DNA from: Wuchereria bancrofti
Taxonomy: Eukaryota > Nematoda > Chromadorea > Rhabditida > Onchocercidae
Assembly: GCA_005281725.1 (NCBI GenBank)
Contig: SSBO01000015.1
Location: forward strand, 166,702-179,394
DNA: 12,693 nt
Direction of reading: 5' to 3'
The notes under the pieces are model-generated. The model worked only from the letters and a program-made list of their open reading frames with translations. It was not told the DNA's origin and did not search any database. Below are positions 1 to 8,968 of the stretch, one piece after another (position 1 is the first letter of the stretch; each line of letters starts with the position of its first letter). The position numbers were made by a program, and so were the translations under genes.

Positions 1-148
1 TATTATTAATTATTATTATTGTCATTATTATTAATTATTATTATTGTCATTATTATTAATTATTATTGCTATTGTTATTATCATATTAATTACTATTACT
101 GTTGCCATAATTATTATTACTACTGTTATTATTGTATTATTATTACAA
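1..148. repeat. Imperfect ATT microsatellite, copy 1 (cut by window start)
   Basis: This is the same degenerate ATT tract as 2903-3050. Its purer left portion lies outside the window. Confidence 0.88.
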
Positions 149-714
149 TTCGTTTGATAAGTTTGACATGTTTTTCTTTCGAAAGAATAATGCATGATTA
201 GATCAGCCATAAAATCGGGTTTTTGTTTGATGATTTCCCTTGATAGTCTAAATTTTACAAAGAAAAGACAACTTGTCTGATCAATCTTCATTTATTGATT
301 TATCATCTGGTTGTAAAATAATCCCTAATTACTTTGCTTTTCTTTTAGTCAAACAATTATATTTATTTCAAGAAATTTGCAATAGCAAAAAAAGGAAGTG
401 TAGAAAAGAATATTTTTTGTTTATTCATTGCTGCTTTTTAAATTTCATAAAATTAGCTTATTAATTTGCAATTGTTTAAGCAATAACAAATTAACACATA
501 ATCAATTAATGATGGCTTAACTTTTTTTTATCACTGCTACAAATTTTCTTGTTCTTCTTTCTTTCCATCTCTCTATCTCTCTTTATGTATATATCATGAG
601 CTTTTAATTTTAAAATTTTAGAAATGTAAATAGTTTAACTAAAGTTCAAGCAGTGATATGATTCATGCATTAGAAACTTCAAGCAGAACTGTTGAATTAA
701 AATTAAACAATACG

Positions 715-726
715 CACTAATTAGTG
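715..726. promoter_or_regulatory. Perfect 12-bp palindrome CACTAATTAGTG
   Basis: CACTAATTAGTG reads the same on both strands and has TAATTA, the core recognised by many homeodomain proteins, at its centre. With one G-U pair the symmetry extends to 18 nt (712-729). The sequence just to the right has further TTAATTAGCAATTAG-type motifs. The copy at 3617-3628 is identical. In such AT-rich DNA a homeodomain-like core is common by chance, so a regulatory role is only a possibility. Confidence 0.4.
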
Positions 727-1754
727 TGTTCAGTCTTAATTAGCAATTAGAGCAAAAAGCTAAAAACTGAAATATATTTGTGTACCACTGGAAATATGCG
801 AAATTTTGAAAAAATTTTTTTGCTATTAAAAAAAAAAAAGCACAATTTCACCAATCTTTTCAAAGTTATTCTTCACAGTAAGTGGAAACTTTTTTTTTTC
901 CTTTTCATTCTTTGAATTTCAGTAAATTTTCCCTCCTTTTTTCCTATTAAAATTTTCCATTATGTGCCATCAACAAAAAACCAAAAGAAGAGCCAATGAA
1001 GAAGAAAAAATTTGTTGATTGCAACCATTTCAGCTGGTAACTATAATATCTTTTAATTTTACGCATTGTAAGCAATAAATTTTTTTAGATTTGAAATTTT
1101 TTAAAAGAAATTTTTAGTAAATTTATTGGTAACTTTTCACTTTTTTTTTCCTGCTCAAAAATTTATAACAATCTGTCTCGAAAAATTTATGAGAAATAAT
1201 AGTTTTGAAAAGTTGAATAAAAAGAAGAAAAGAATTGCACATTTATTTCTATTTGGTTTATGCATTTCATTTTAGAATTTAAAAAAGTATTTATCATTCA
1301 GTGATTCTTTTTTCGTTTTAATTCAAATTTGGATCGATTACAGGAATTACATAATGTGTAGAGATGAAAGGAAAGGAAAAGATATGTTATGATACGTTAT
1401 CATAATATGTGATAAGTTGGTATAAAATTTTGATCAGTGGAATAATTTAAAACTATTCAATTCTTCTATTATTATCATTTTTATCAAAGCTATTATATTA
1501 TCATTCAGATTAAATGATAAGAGATTTTACATTATGCACTCAATAATCAGATCATTCGAATATTAACAAATTAAACAAAAGTACTGTAACATTCACTCTC
1601 ATTTAATAATTTAATTAACTTAATTTGATAAAAATTATTTGTACACAGCAATTATCAATTAGTAATGTATTAATTTATACTTATGGAAATTCAATATTTG
1701 CATATTTGTGACTTATAATGTATTATAAATGCGTCCCTTTCTCAATGTGTTTTT

Positions 1755-1773
1755 AAAAAAAAAAAAAAAAAAA
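1755..1773. repeat. Poly-A run, 19 bases
   Basis: This homopolymer has 18 bases in copy 2 (4657-4674). It is the only length difference seen between the two repeat units and accounts for the offset changing from 2902 to 2901. Confidence 0.9.
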
Positions 1774-1908
1774 GTAAAACATAAAAAATTTGATAATTTT
1801 GAAAGAGAAACAACAGTTGTTGACAGAGTTAATAGCAAGATGCAGAAAGGAATGATATTTTTAGCCGTTGAATATTTCACAGTGTAAAGTTTAAATGTAT
1901 GGAAATGA

Positions 1909-1968
1909 GAGAGGAAAGGGAAGAGAGAGAGAGGGGGAGAGGGAGAGGGGGGAGAGGGAGAAAGAAGG
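1909..1968 (+). repeat. Purine-only GA tract with G-quadruplex and mirror-repeat potential
   Basis: This is an uninterrupted run of A and G on the plus strand. At 1933-1958 four G-runs (5, 3, 6 and 3 bases) are each separated by AGA, which meets the usual G-quadruplex pattern of at least three Gs with loops of 1-7. Positions 1938-1961 are a perfect mirror repeat centred on six Gs, the arrangement that favours triplex (H-DNA). Such a G cluster stands out in this AT-rich sequence. The structures are predicted from the sequence pattern only. Confidence 0.75.
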
Positions 1969-2007
1969 AAATTTCTGAGAACAAACATAGAGAATAGATT
2001 AATTAAT

Positions 2008-2025
2008 AACAACAACAACAACAAC
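2008..2025. repeat. (AAC)6 microsatellite
   Basis: Six AAC units on the plus strand read as poly-leucine on the minus strand. The tract has the same length in copy 2 at 4909-4926. Confidence 0.85.
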
Positions 2026-2818
2026 ATTTCCTTCTTCTATCTTTCTGCTATTAGTTCTATTTCACAATGAATCGATACTTAATTCATGTGATAACAGTGT
2101 TTTAATTATTATTTTAATTATTACAGAAAGTTTCCTTTTTCGATTTACAGAAAGTATTCAGTGAATTGCGGCATTTGTTCTATCCAACTATCATTATCAT
2201 CTTATCATGAGTTCTATTCACTTTAAAGAATGATAAAACATTTTTTTTTTCTTGTTTTTTTGTTCCAATGAATCAGTCGCATTTTTGAAGTGAAAAATTT
2301 CATTCTTTTCGTTAACAATTTTCAAAACTGTTCACTCTAATTTATTAACCATCGATATAACTTATTACGATTTCCATTTCAATATGATATTGATTATGAT
2401 AAGCTGTTATCAAAAATTTCAGTTTGTTTAAGAGTGCATCGTTTTCATGATAAAGTTGATGTCATTATTATTGTGACACATTTATTATTTACTTAAAAAT
2501 GTCGCATTTCTCTTTTTCAGAAGAATTGTTTTGCTGAAAAATTTCTAAGGCTATCAATCATTGCAATTTTATAAATTTCTGTATCTAAATTGTTTTCTTT
2601 TATTTTGTTAAGTTTTTTTTGTCTCAACGAAATTCATCCATATGTCCGTCGTCCCCACAAATAATTAGTTTGTATAGTTGGAGCTTCCTTCCTCTTTTTC
2701 GTTGCACTTAAATAAGAAACCTTTTTCACTAATTTCATCAATCTAATATCATTCTTTCCTTTCTTCCTCCTCCTCTTCCTTTCCCTCTCTCTCTCTATCA
2801 CATTCGTTTTATCTGAAC

Positions 2819-2819
<1 letters not shown>

Positions 2820-2866
<47 letters not shown>

Positions 2867-3050
2867 TATTATTATTATTGTTATTATTATTATTACTGTT
2901 ACTATTATTAATTATTATTATTGTCATTATTATTAATTATTATTATTGTCATTATTATTAATTATTATTGCTATTGTTATTATCATATTAATTACTATTA
3001 CTGTTGCCATAATTATTATTACTACTGTTATTATTGTATTATTATTACAA
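2820..3050. repeat. Imperfect ATT/TTA microsatellite tract
   Basis: The tract begins with a nearly pure run of TTA units (2820-2878) and decays into TTG, CTA, GTC and similar variants through 3050. Within it a block of TATTATTAAT plus TATTATTGTCAT is itself repeated in tandem near 2905-2955. Copy 1 keeps only the degenerate right part, at 1-148, because the window cuts it. Minus-strand translation gives a poly-asparagine ORF, which reflects the repeat and is not a protein. Confidence 0.9.
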
Positions 3051-3616
3051 TTCGTTTGATAAGTTTGACATGTTTTTCTTTCGAAAGAATAATGCATGAT
3101 TAGATCAGCCATAAAATCGGGTTTTTGTTTGATGATTTCCCTTGATAGTCTAAATTTTACAAAGAAAAGACAACTTGTCTGATCAATCTTCATTTATTGA
3201 TTTATCATCTGGTTGTAAAATAATCCCTAATTACTTTGCTTTTCTTTTAGTCAAACAATTATATTTATTTCAAGAAATTTGCAATAGCAAAAAAAGGAAG
3301 TGTAGAAAAGAATATTTTTTGTTTATTCATTGCTGCTTTTTAAATTTCATAAAATTAGCTTATTAATTTGCAATTGTTTAAGCAATAACAAATTAACACA
3401 TAATCAATTAATGATGGCTTAACTTTTTTTTATCACTGCTACAAATTTTCTTGTTCTTCTTTCTTTCCATCTCTCTATCTCTCTTTATGTATATATCATG
3501 AGCTTTTAATTTTAAAATTTTAGAAATGTAAATAGTTTAACTAAAGTTCAAGCAGTGATATGATTCATGCATTAGAAACTTCAAGCAGAACTGTTGAATT
3601 AAAATTAAGTAATACG

Positions 3617-3628
3617 CACTAATTAGTG
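3617..3628. promoter_or_regulatory. Perfect 12-bp palindrome CACTAATTAGTG, copy 2
   Basis: This is the counterpart of 715-726 in the second repeat unit and is unchanged. It lies 7 bp from the only base substitutions seen between the two copies (3609-3610). Confidence 0.4.
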
Positions 3629-4809
3629 TGTTCAGTCTTAATTAGCAATTAGAGCAAAAAGCTAAAAACTGAAATATATTTGTGTACCACTGGAAATATG
3701 CGAAATTTTGAAAAAATTTTTTTGCTATTAAAAAAAAAAAAGCACAATTTCACCAATCTTTTCAAAGTTATTCTTCACAGTAAGTGGAAACTTTTTTTTT
3801 TCCTTTTCATTCTTTGAATTTCAGTAAATTTTCCCTCCTTTTTTCCTATTAAAATTTTCCATTATGTGCCATCAACAAAAAACCAAAAGAAGAGCCAATG
3901 AAGAAGAAAAAATTTGTTGATTGCAACCATTTCAGCTGGTAACTATAATATCTTTTAATTTTACGCATTGTAAGCAATAAATTTTTTTAGATTTGAAATT
4001 TTTTAAAAGAAATTTTTAGTAAATTTATTGGTAACTTTTCACTTTTTTTTTCCTGCTCAAAAATTTATAACAATCTGTCTCGAAAAATTTATGAGAAATA
4101 ATAGTTTTGAAAAGTTGAATAAAAAGAAGAAAAGAATTGCACATTTATTTCTATTTGGTTTATGCATTTCATTTTAGAATTTAAAAAAGTATTTATCATT
4201 CAGTGATTCTTTTTTCGTTTTAATTCAAATTTGGATCGATTACAGGAATTACATAATGTGTAGAGATGAAAGGAAAGGAAAAGATATGTTATGATACGTT
4301 ATCATAATATGTGATAAGTTGGTATAAAATTTTGATCAGTGGAATAATTTAAAACTATTCAATTCTTCTATTATTATCATTTTTATCAAAGCTATTATAT
4401 TATCATTCAGATTAAATGATAAGAGATTTTACATTATGCACTCAATAATCAGATCATTCGAATATTAACAAATTAAACAAAAGTACTGTAACATTCACTC
4501 TCATTTAATAATTTAATTAACTTAATTTGATAAAAATTATTTGTACACAGCAATTATCAATTAGTAATGTATTAATTTATACTTATGGAAATTCAATATT
4601 TGCATATTTGTGACTTATAATGTATTATAAATGCGTCCCTTTCTCAATGTGTTTTTAAAAAAAAAAAAAAAAAAGTAAAACATAAAAAATTTGATAATTT
4701 TGAAAGAGAAACAACAGTTGTTGACAGAGTTAATAGCAAGATGCAGAAAGGAATGATATTTTTAGCCGTTGAATATTTCACAGTGTAAAGTTTAAATGTA
4801 TGGAAATGA

Positions 4810-4869
4810 GAGAGGAAAGGGAAGAGAGAGAGAGGGGGAGAGGGAGAGGGGGGAGAGGGAGAAAGAAGG
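4810..4869 (+). repeat. Purine-only GA tract with G-quadruplex potential, copy 2
   Basis: This is identical to 1909-1968 at an offset of 2901, with the G-run array at 4834-4859. Its unchanged length between copies is notable, since such tracts mutate readily. Confidence 0.75.
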
Positions 4870-4908
4870 AAATTTCTGAGAACAAACATAGAGAATAGAT
4901 TAATTAAT

Positions 4909-4926
4909 AACAACAACAACAACAAC
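4909..4926. repeat. (AAC)6 microsatellite, copy 2
   Basis: This is the counterpart of 2008-2025 with no length change. Confidence 0.85.
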
Positions 4927-5683
4927 ATTTCCTTCTTCTATCTTTCTGCTATTAGTTCTATTTCACAATGAATCGATACTTAATTCATGTGATAACAGTG
5001 TTTTAATTATTATTTTAATTATTACAGAAAGTTTCCTTTTTCGATTTACAGAAAGTATTCAGTGAATTGCGGCATTTGTTCTATCCAACTATCATTATCA
5101 TCTTATCATGAGTTCTATTCACTTTAAAGAATGATAAAACATTTTTTTTTTCTTGTTTTTTTGTTCCAATGAATCAGTCGCATTTTTGAAGTGAAAAATT
5201 TCATTCTTTTCGTTAACAATTTTCAAAACTGTTCACTCTAATTTATTAACCATCGATATAACTTATTACGATTTCCATTTCAATATGATATTGATTATGA
5301 TAAGCTGTTATCAAAAATTTCAGTTTGTTTAAGAGTGCATCGTTTTCATGATAAAGTTGATGTCATTATTATTGTGACACATTTATTATTTACTTAAAAA
5401 TGTCGCATTTCTCTTTTTCAGAAGAATTGTTTTGCTGAAAAATTTCTAAGGCTATCAATCATTGCAATTTTATAAATTTCTGTATCTAAATTGTTTTCTT
5501 TTATTTTGTTAAGTTTTTTTTGTCTCAACGAAATTCATCCATATGTCCGTCGTCCCCACAAATAATTAGTTTGTATAGTTGGAGCTTCCTTCCTCTTTTT
5601 CGTTGCACTTAAATAAGAAACCTTTTTCACTAATTTCATCAATCTAATATCATTCTTTCCTTTCTTCCTCCTCCTCTTCCTTT

Positions 5684-5700
5684 CCCTCTCTCTCTCTCTC
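5684..5700. repeat. (CT)n microsatellite at the right boundary of the tandem array
   Basis: The tract runs about four bases longer than its counterpart at 2784-2796. Immediately after it the sequence leaves the repeat and becomes single-copy, so the breakpoint lies in this microsatellite. Confidence 0.85.
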
Positions 5701-6879
5701 CCTTTGTTCTACCTCTTTTCAAGACCTGTCCATACCCATTCTTCCATTCATCATCATTCTTTGCAAATTATTTTAACTGTTAGCTGAAATGCTTTGAAAT
5801 ATGTTAAATTAGTTTGATTTTGTAATTTTTAAACTTCGAAAAAATTTTTTAAATAACGTAAAATTGTTTAATCTAACTTTGAATCCTTCTGCACTATCTC
5901 TCTGATAGTTTAAATGCTTTGAAAGTCAAACAAAAAATGAACAAAAAATTGTCTTTTCAAGATTTTAGAAAGGAATTAAATTAAGAAAAAAACAAGCAAA
6001 CAAATGGTTGTAGTGAAAATTTAAATGTACAATAAGCTTAATTTAATGAAATATAAATTGAATATTTCTTTTTTTAAATCATAATTTGAAGATGAAAGTT
6101 TGTGATATCATCAAAAAGCATTGAAAATTTGTTGTAAAAAACAATGAAACTTACTTTTGATTTATAGCTTAGTCAACGGATAAATCAAATGAATGTCAAC
6201 TCATTTTCATTTTTTGATTCCATTAATATCTTTTCAAAATGCGATCACATTATTCTGAAAAAAAAAACATCTATTAATTTAATTGAAGCTAATCAAAAAT
6301 TTTAACTTTATTTAATTTATTTGAATCTAAATATTTGCTATGTATTTCTCAAGTTTTCTTTCAAATGAAAAATATTTTCGAAATAATTTTTTAACGTTTT
6401 GAAAAATCATTGAATCTTTAGACGATATATTGTTTGAAAAAGATGATTTTACGTTTAGAAAACTTAAATAAATATAAGAGGGAAAGCAAGGTGACATTAT
6501 TTTGTTCTTCCTTTTTTTGTTTCAAAAATTGAATAAGTGATATTTCAAAAAGTCTCACACTAAACTAATTTGAATATTGGGGTGTAAGCTATTACCTTGA
6601 AAAAGTTTCAAAAGTTTCAGATATATTTTTCATTGAATCAGAAAATGCAATTTAAATTAATTACAAAACGTCAAAGGGTTGAAACGCAATAAAGAAATAA
6701 AAATTGAATGCAAATATTATTAGATTTCTTTTTTCATAATAATTTAAATTCATTTCATTCGTATTATTATCGTTTTTTGTGTTTCAAGAAGCAAATAATG
6801 CGTTTGTTAGTGTTGCATATTTACAGATTAATTGTTGTATTTTGTAAACAATAAACAATAAAAGAACAAAACAGCAATT
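5701..6879. other. Intergenic AT-rich DNA, no gene seen
   Basis: I see no convincing exon, RNA gene or mobile element between the tandem array and the Pmp3-family gene. The first 60 bp (5701-5760) are less AT-rich and pyrimidine-biased, and the rest is AT-rich with homopolymer runs. The promoter of the gene starting at 6880 presumably lies at the right end, but I cannot point to a specific element. Confidence 0.6.
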
Positions 6880-7457
6880 ATGGTGGAAATGCAACAAATT
6901 ATCGAACTTATCTTATCAATTTTTTTGCCGGTATATGTTGATATTTTAATCCTTTATGATAAATGAAACGTTCGATTAAATAGATGGGAATGAAATTAAA
7001 ATCAGAAATGAAATATGAGGAAAAACTCTTTGACTAATTGCTAAAAGAAATTCCAATTAATTGTATTTATTACTGAAAAGTGAGAATAAAAAGTTAACGA
7101 AAAAAATATGGTAACAGCATTTTTTTTCAAAATTATAAAAAATAAAGATAAAAAAATCAAAATTTGTTATTTTACAGTCTGATTATTTGTCTTAATCTTA
7201 TCATATGAACTGATATGATCTCATAACACTAGTACCAATCAATGATAGCGATGATAGTGATAATATCACTGATAATAATGATAATAATAATGTCACTGAT
7301 AAGAATGATAGTGATAATACTAATTTTTCAGCCATTGGCAATTTTCATCCATAGCAGCGACTGCAATATCCACGTGGTAGTGAATATCGTTCTGTGTTTC
7401 TTCTTTTGGTTGCCGGCAGTGCTGCATGCCCTTTGGTACTGCTTCTTCCGAGGATAG
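6880..7457 (+). CDS. Pmp3/UPF0057-family small membrane proteolipid (two exons)
   Basis: Exon 1 is 6880-6930 (17 codons) and exon 2 is 7332-7457 (41 codons plus TAG). The intron, 6931-7331, is GT-AG with a ttttcag acceptor and phase 0. The 58-residue product is close to the usual family length of about 50-60. It has two hydrophobic segments (roughly residues 6-24 and 32-54). The family signature LPPLAIF lies at 16-22, split by the intron between the two prolines. Cys28, Asn35-Ile36 and [10 protein letters not shown] at 43-52 match the family's second helix, with Ala46 where Gly is commoner. Yeast Pmp3 sits in the plasma membrane and its loss alters membrane potential and cation tolerance; the role of nematode members is unclear. 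The ATG at 6880 is the first that joins in frame to exon 2 with a family-like N-terminus. A cag at 6871-6874 just upstream could be a cis- or trans-splice acceptor. It is convergent with the minus-strand BAR gene. Confidence 0.9.
7241..7320 (+). promoter_or_regulatory. GATA-site cluster in the intron of the Pmp3-family gene
   Basis: About 80 bp at the 3' end of the intron carry repeated TGATAA motifs, including ACTGATAAGA at 7295-7304 and ACTGATAA at 7268-7275. The first equals the extended consensus reported for intestinal GATA factors such as ELT-2 in C. elegans. A palindrome, AGTGATAATATCACT, lies at 7256-7270. The tract is also a decayed GATA/ATGATA low-complexity repeat, so the sites may be a by-product. 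An intestinal enhancer role is an inference. Confidence 0.4.
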
Positions 7458-7461
7458 ATGA

Positions 7462-7501
7462 GGTGACAATGGGTGACAGTGACAGCAGCAAATGTGTCAC
7501 C
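7462..7501 (+). other. GTGACA repeats with alternative hairpins after the Pmp3 stop codon
   Basis: Three GTGACA copies (7463-7468, 7473-7478, 7479-7484) lie five bases or more past the stop codon. A single downstream TGTCACC (7495-7501) can pair with any of them; the first two give 7-bp stems with their leading G. This would be a set of mutually exclusive stem-loops in the predicted 3' UTR. The segment is also much less AT-rich than its surroundings. Any role in mRNA stability or translation is speculative. Confidence 0.35.
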
Positions 7502-7639
7502 ACTACAAGTGATCTAAGCTCGCTTTCAGCTTTTCGAAGTATTCTTCTCTTCTTCATATGAATGAATTATTTGCCAAATCCTACCTGAAAATTCTTCCAC
7601 ATATCATCAATTCAGTGTCAAAAATTTATTTAAATTCCT

Positions 7640-7658
7640 TCTCTCTCTCTCTCTCTCT
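7640..7658. repeat. (CT)9 microsatellite in the predicted 3' UTR
   Basis: This is a plain CT dinucleotide run, similar to those bounding the tandem array but with unrelated flanks. Confidence 0.85.
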
Positions 7659-7744
7659 TTGATTTCCTTCTTTACAAAATTTAAAAACTGCCAGCAATAT
7701 TTCCCATCAATTTTTACAATGATGCATTTTCATTTTTCAAATTA

Positions 7745-7750
7745 AATAAA
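7745..7750 (+). terminator. Candidate polyadenylation signal AATAAA for the Pmp3-family gene
   Basis: This AATAAA lies about 290 bp after the stop codon. In DNA this AT-rich the motif occurs often by chance, so its use is uncertain. Confidence 0.35.
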
Positions 7751-8792
7751 ATGAAAAACAAAACAAAAAAGAATAAGAATGAAAAAAAAAAGTTCGAAAG
7801 CAATGAAATTCATAAATAATTTAGTATAAAGATTAAAGTAAATGTTAATCTATTAAAATCATAATTATCATATTGAGGGAACTTTTTTTTAATATCTGTT
7901 TCAACTGTTATTAACAGGTATTTGATTCTGTTTAATCGATCATTTAATCAGTTAATTGAAATATTAATTGTTGATTAAAGAGAATGTGAAAGAAACGTTG
8001 ATATATTCATTATTTAATGATGAATCGAATTTGAAATGATTATTATGTTTCCGATGATAATTATTTTGTACTAACATTTTGATTGAAAAGCAAAAAAAGA
8101 TTTACAATTTCATAATCTGTTCTAATTTTTATTTTTCATATTTCTTTTAAATTTCTTTTTTCCCTAAAATATATGAAAAAAATAAACAAATAAAAACAAA
8201 AACAAAAACGCAAAGTATCAATAATTGCTAAACTACATAAGATGTTGCCTTAATTGTGCATTTTTATTTAAAAAAAAAAAAAAATGTATCGCACATGTGA
8301 ATAAATACATTTGTAAATTTAATAAGTATTTATCACTTTTGCATATTTTTACTAATGAATTAATCAACTTCTCTGTTAATGTTTGAAAAAAAAAATTTCC
8401 CATTTTGTAATTGATTTATTTGAAATGTAAAACTTTTTTCCACTAATTTTTATTATTATTATTTTTTTTTTTTGAAATAAACGTTTTAAAAAAAAAAAAA
8501 AAAGCAGAAAGAGAAACTTAAATTTCCTACTTTTTTTCTTGCAAAATAAAAAAAAATTGACAAATCATAAAGGATTAATGAGACAAATGAAAATAAAGAA
8601 TAATAGCAATACTTTCCTTTTTTCTTTTATTATTTTATTAAAATTTTATGATACATATTTATTAAAGTTAAAAAGAAAATATACGATTAAAGAGAATTTA
8701 AAGATGAAATTATCGTTTATTTTCATTCATCAAATATCCATTTTTGTTGCAAAAAAATTTCTGCAAAATTTTTATCACACATTAACTGATCA
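7751..8792. other. AT-rich spacer between convergent genes, nothing recognised
   Basis: This spacer holds long homopolymers (A13-14 near 8271, T12 near 8463, A15 near 8489) and no recognisable gene. An 88-codon open frame at 8539-8805 (+) is lysine-, isoleucine- and phenylalanine-rich in the way random AT-rich sequence is. It contains no motif and overlaps the likely 3' end of the minus-strand gene, so I do not call it. Confidence 0.6.
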
Positions 8793-8798
8793 TTTATT
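8793..8798 (-). terminator. Candidate polyadenylation signal AATAAA for the BAR-domain gene
   Basis: On the minus strand this AATAAA is about 170 bp past the TGA at 8969-8971. It is the first exact hexamer I see there. The motif is weak evidence alone in AT-rich DNA. Confidence 0.35.
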
Positions 8799-8968
8799 TA
8801 ATTAAAATTTGTTTTACTAATAACAGAATAACTGATGAAACAAATAGCTGATGAAAAAGATTTAAAAAAATGATTTGATAAATCTAAAACCATCTGTCAT
8901 TATCAATGCAATGATTAGAGGCTTTTTACGTGTTTACACATTATCTTATCTGGTAATTATCAATTTTA

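Larger units (their letters stand above)
1..2796. repeat. Tandem repeat unit, copy 1 (left end cut by window)
   Basis: This stretch matches 2903-5697 base for base at an offset of 2902 (2901 after the poly-A run at 1755). By direct reading I found only an adjacent dinucleotide change, AC at 707-708 versus GT at 3609-3610, and a 19- versus 18-base poly-A. About 105 bp of its left end should lie outside the window, judging from the junction at 2797. The short ORFs in it come from ATT, CT or AAC microsatellites or AT-rich sequence and show no domain, so I see no gene. It is a non-coding unit in what is at least a two-copy head-to-tail array; more copies could lie to the left. Confidence 0.95.
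2797..5697. repeat. Tandem repeat unit, copy 2 (last copy before single-copy DNA)
   Basis: This second head-to-tail copy starts just after the (CT)n tract that ends copy 1. Positions 2797-2902, a 24-bp leader followed by the long ATT tract, would correspond to sequence left of the window in copy 1. From 2903 it repeats copy 1 almost perfectly and ends inside (CT)n at 5697-5700, after which the flanks diverge. Both visible right boundaries are therefore CT microsatellites. That fits unequal crossing-over or replication slippage between CT tracts, which is an inference because the left boundary of copy 1 is not visible. Non-coding DNA this similar implies a very recent or homogenised duplication. 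Confidence 0.93.

Noticed and set aside
273..464. 63-codon open frame in the repeat (also 3175-3366)
   Set aside because: It is identical in both copies only because the DNA is identical. It has no recognisable motif, and chance frames of this length are expected here.
1713..2027. Minus-strand open frame, leucine-, serine-proline- and phenylalanine-rich, repeated at 4644-4928
   Set aside because: It is built from the AAC, GA and poly-A tracts. A single-base change in the poly-A alters its C-terminus between copies, so the frame is not maintained.
2151..2210. Exon-like piece after a tttacag acceptor, beginning KVFSELRHLFYPT and ending in a stop after 19 codons
   Set aside because: No upstream exon joins to it, and a 19-codon open stretch is likely by chance.
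2634..2927. Minus-strand open frame with a poly-asparagine stretch, in the repeat
   Set aside because: It is a translation of the ATT microsatellite followed by CT repeats, with no domain and no splice context.
7345..7557. 70-codon minus-strand open frame opposite the Pmp3-family exon
   Set aside because: It is the antisense shadow of exon 2 and its GC-richer 3' UTR. The plus strand has the family signature and proper splice sites.
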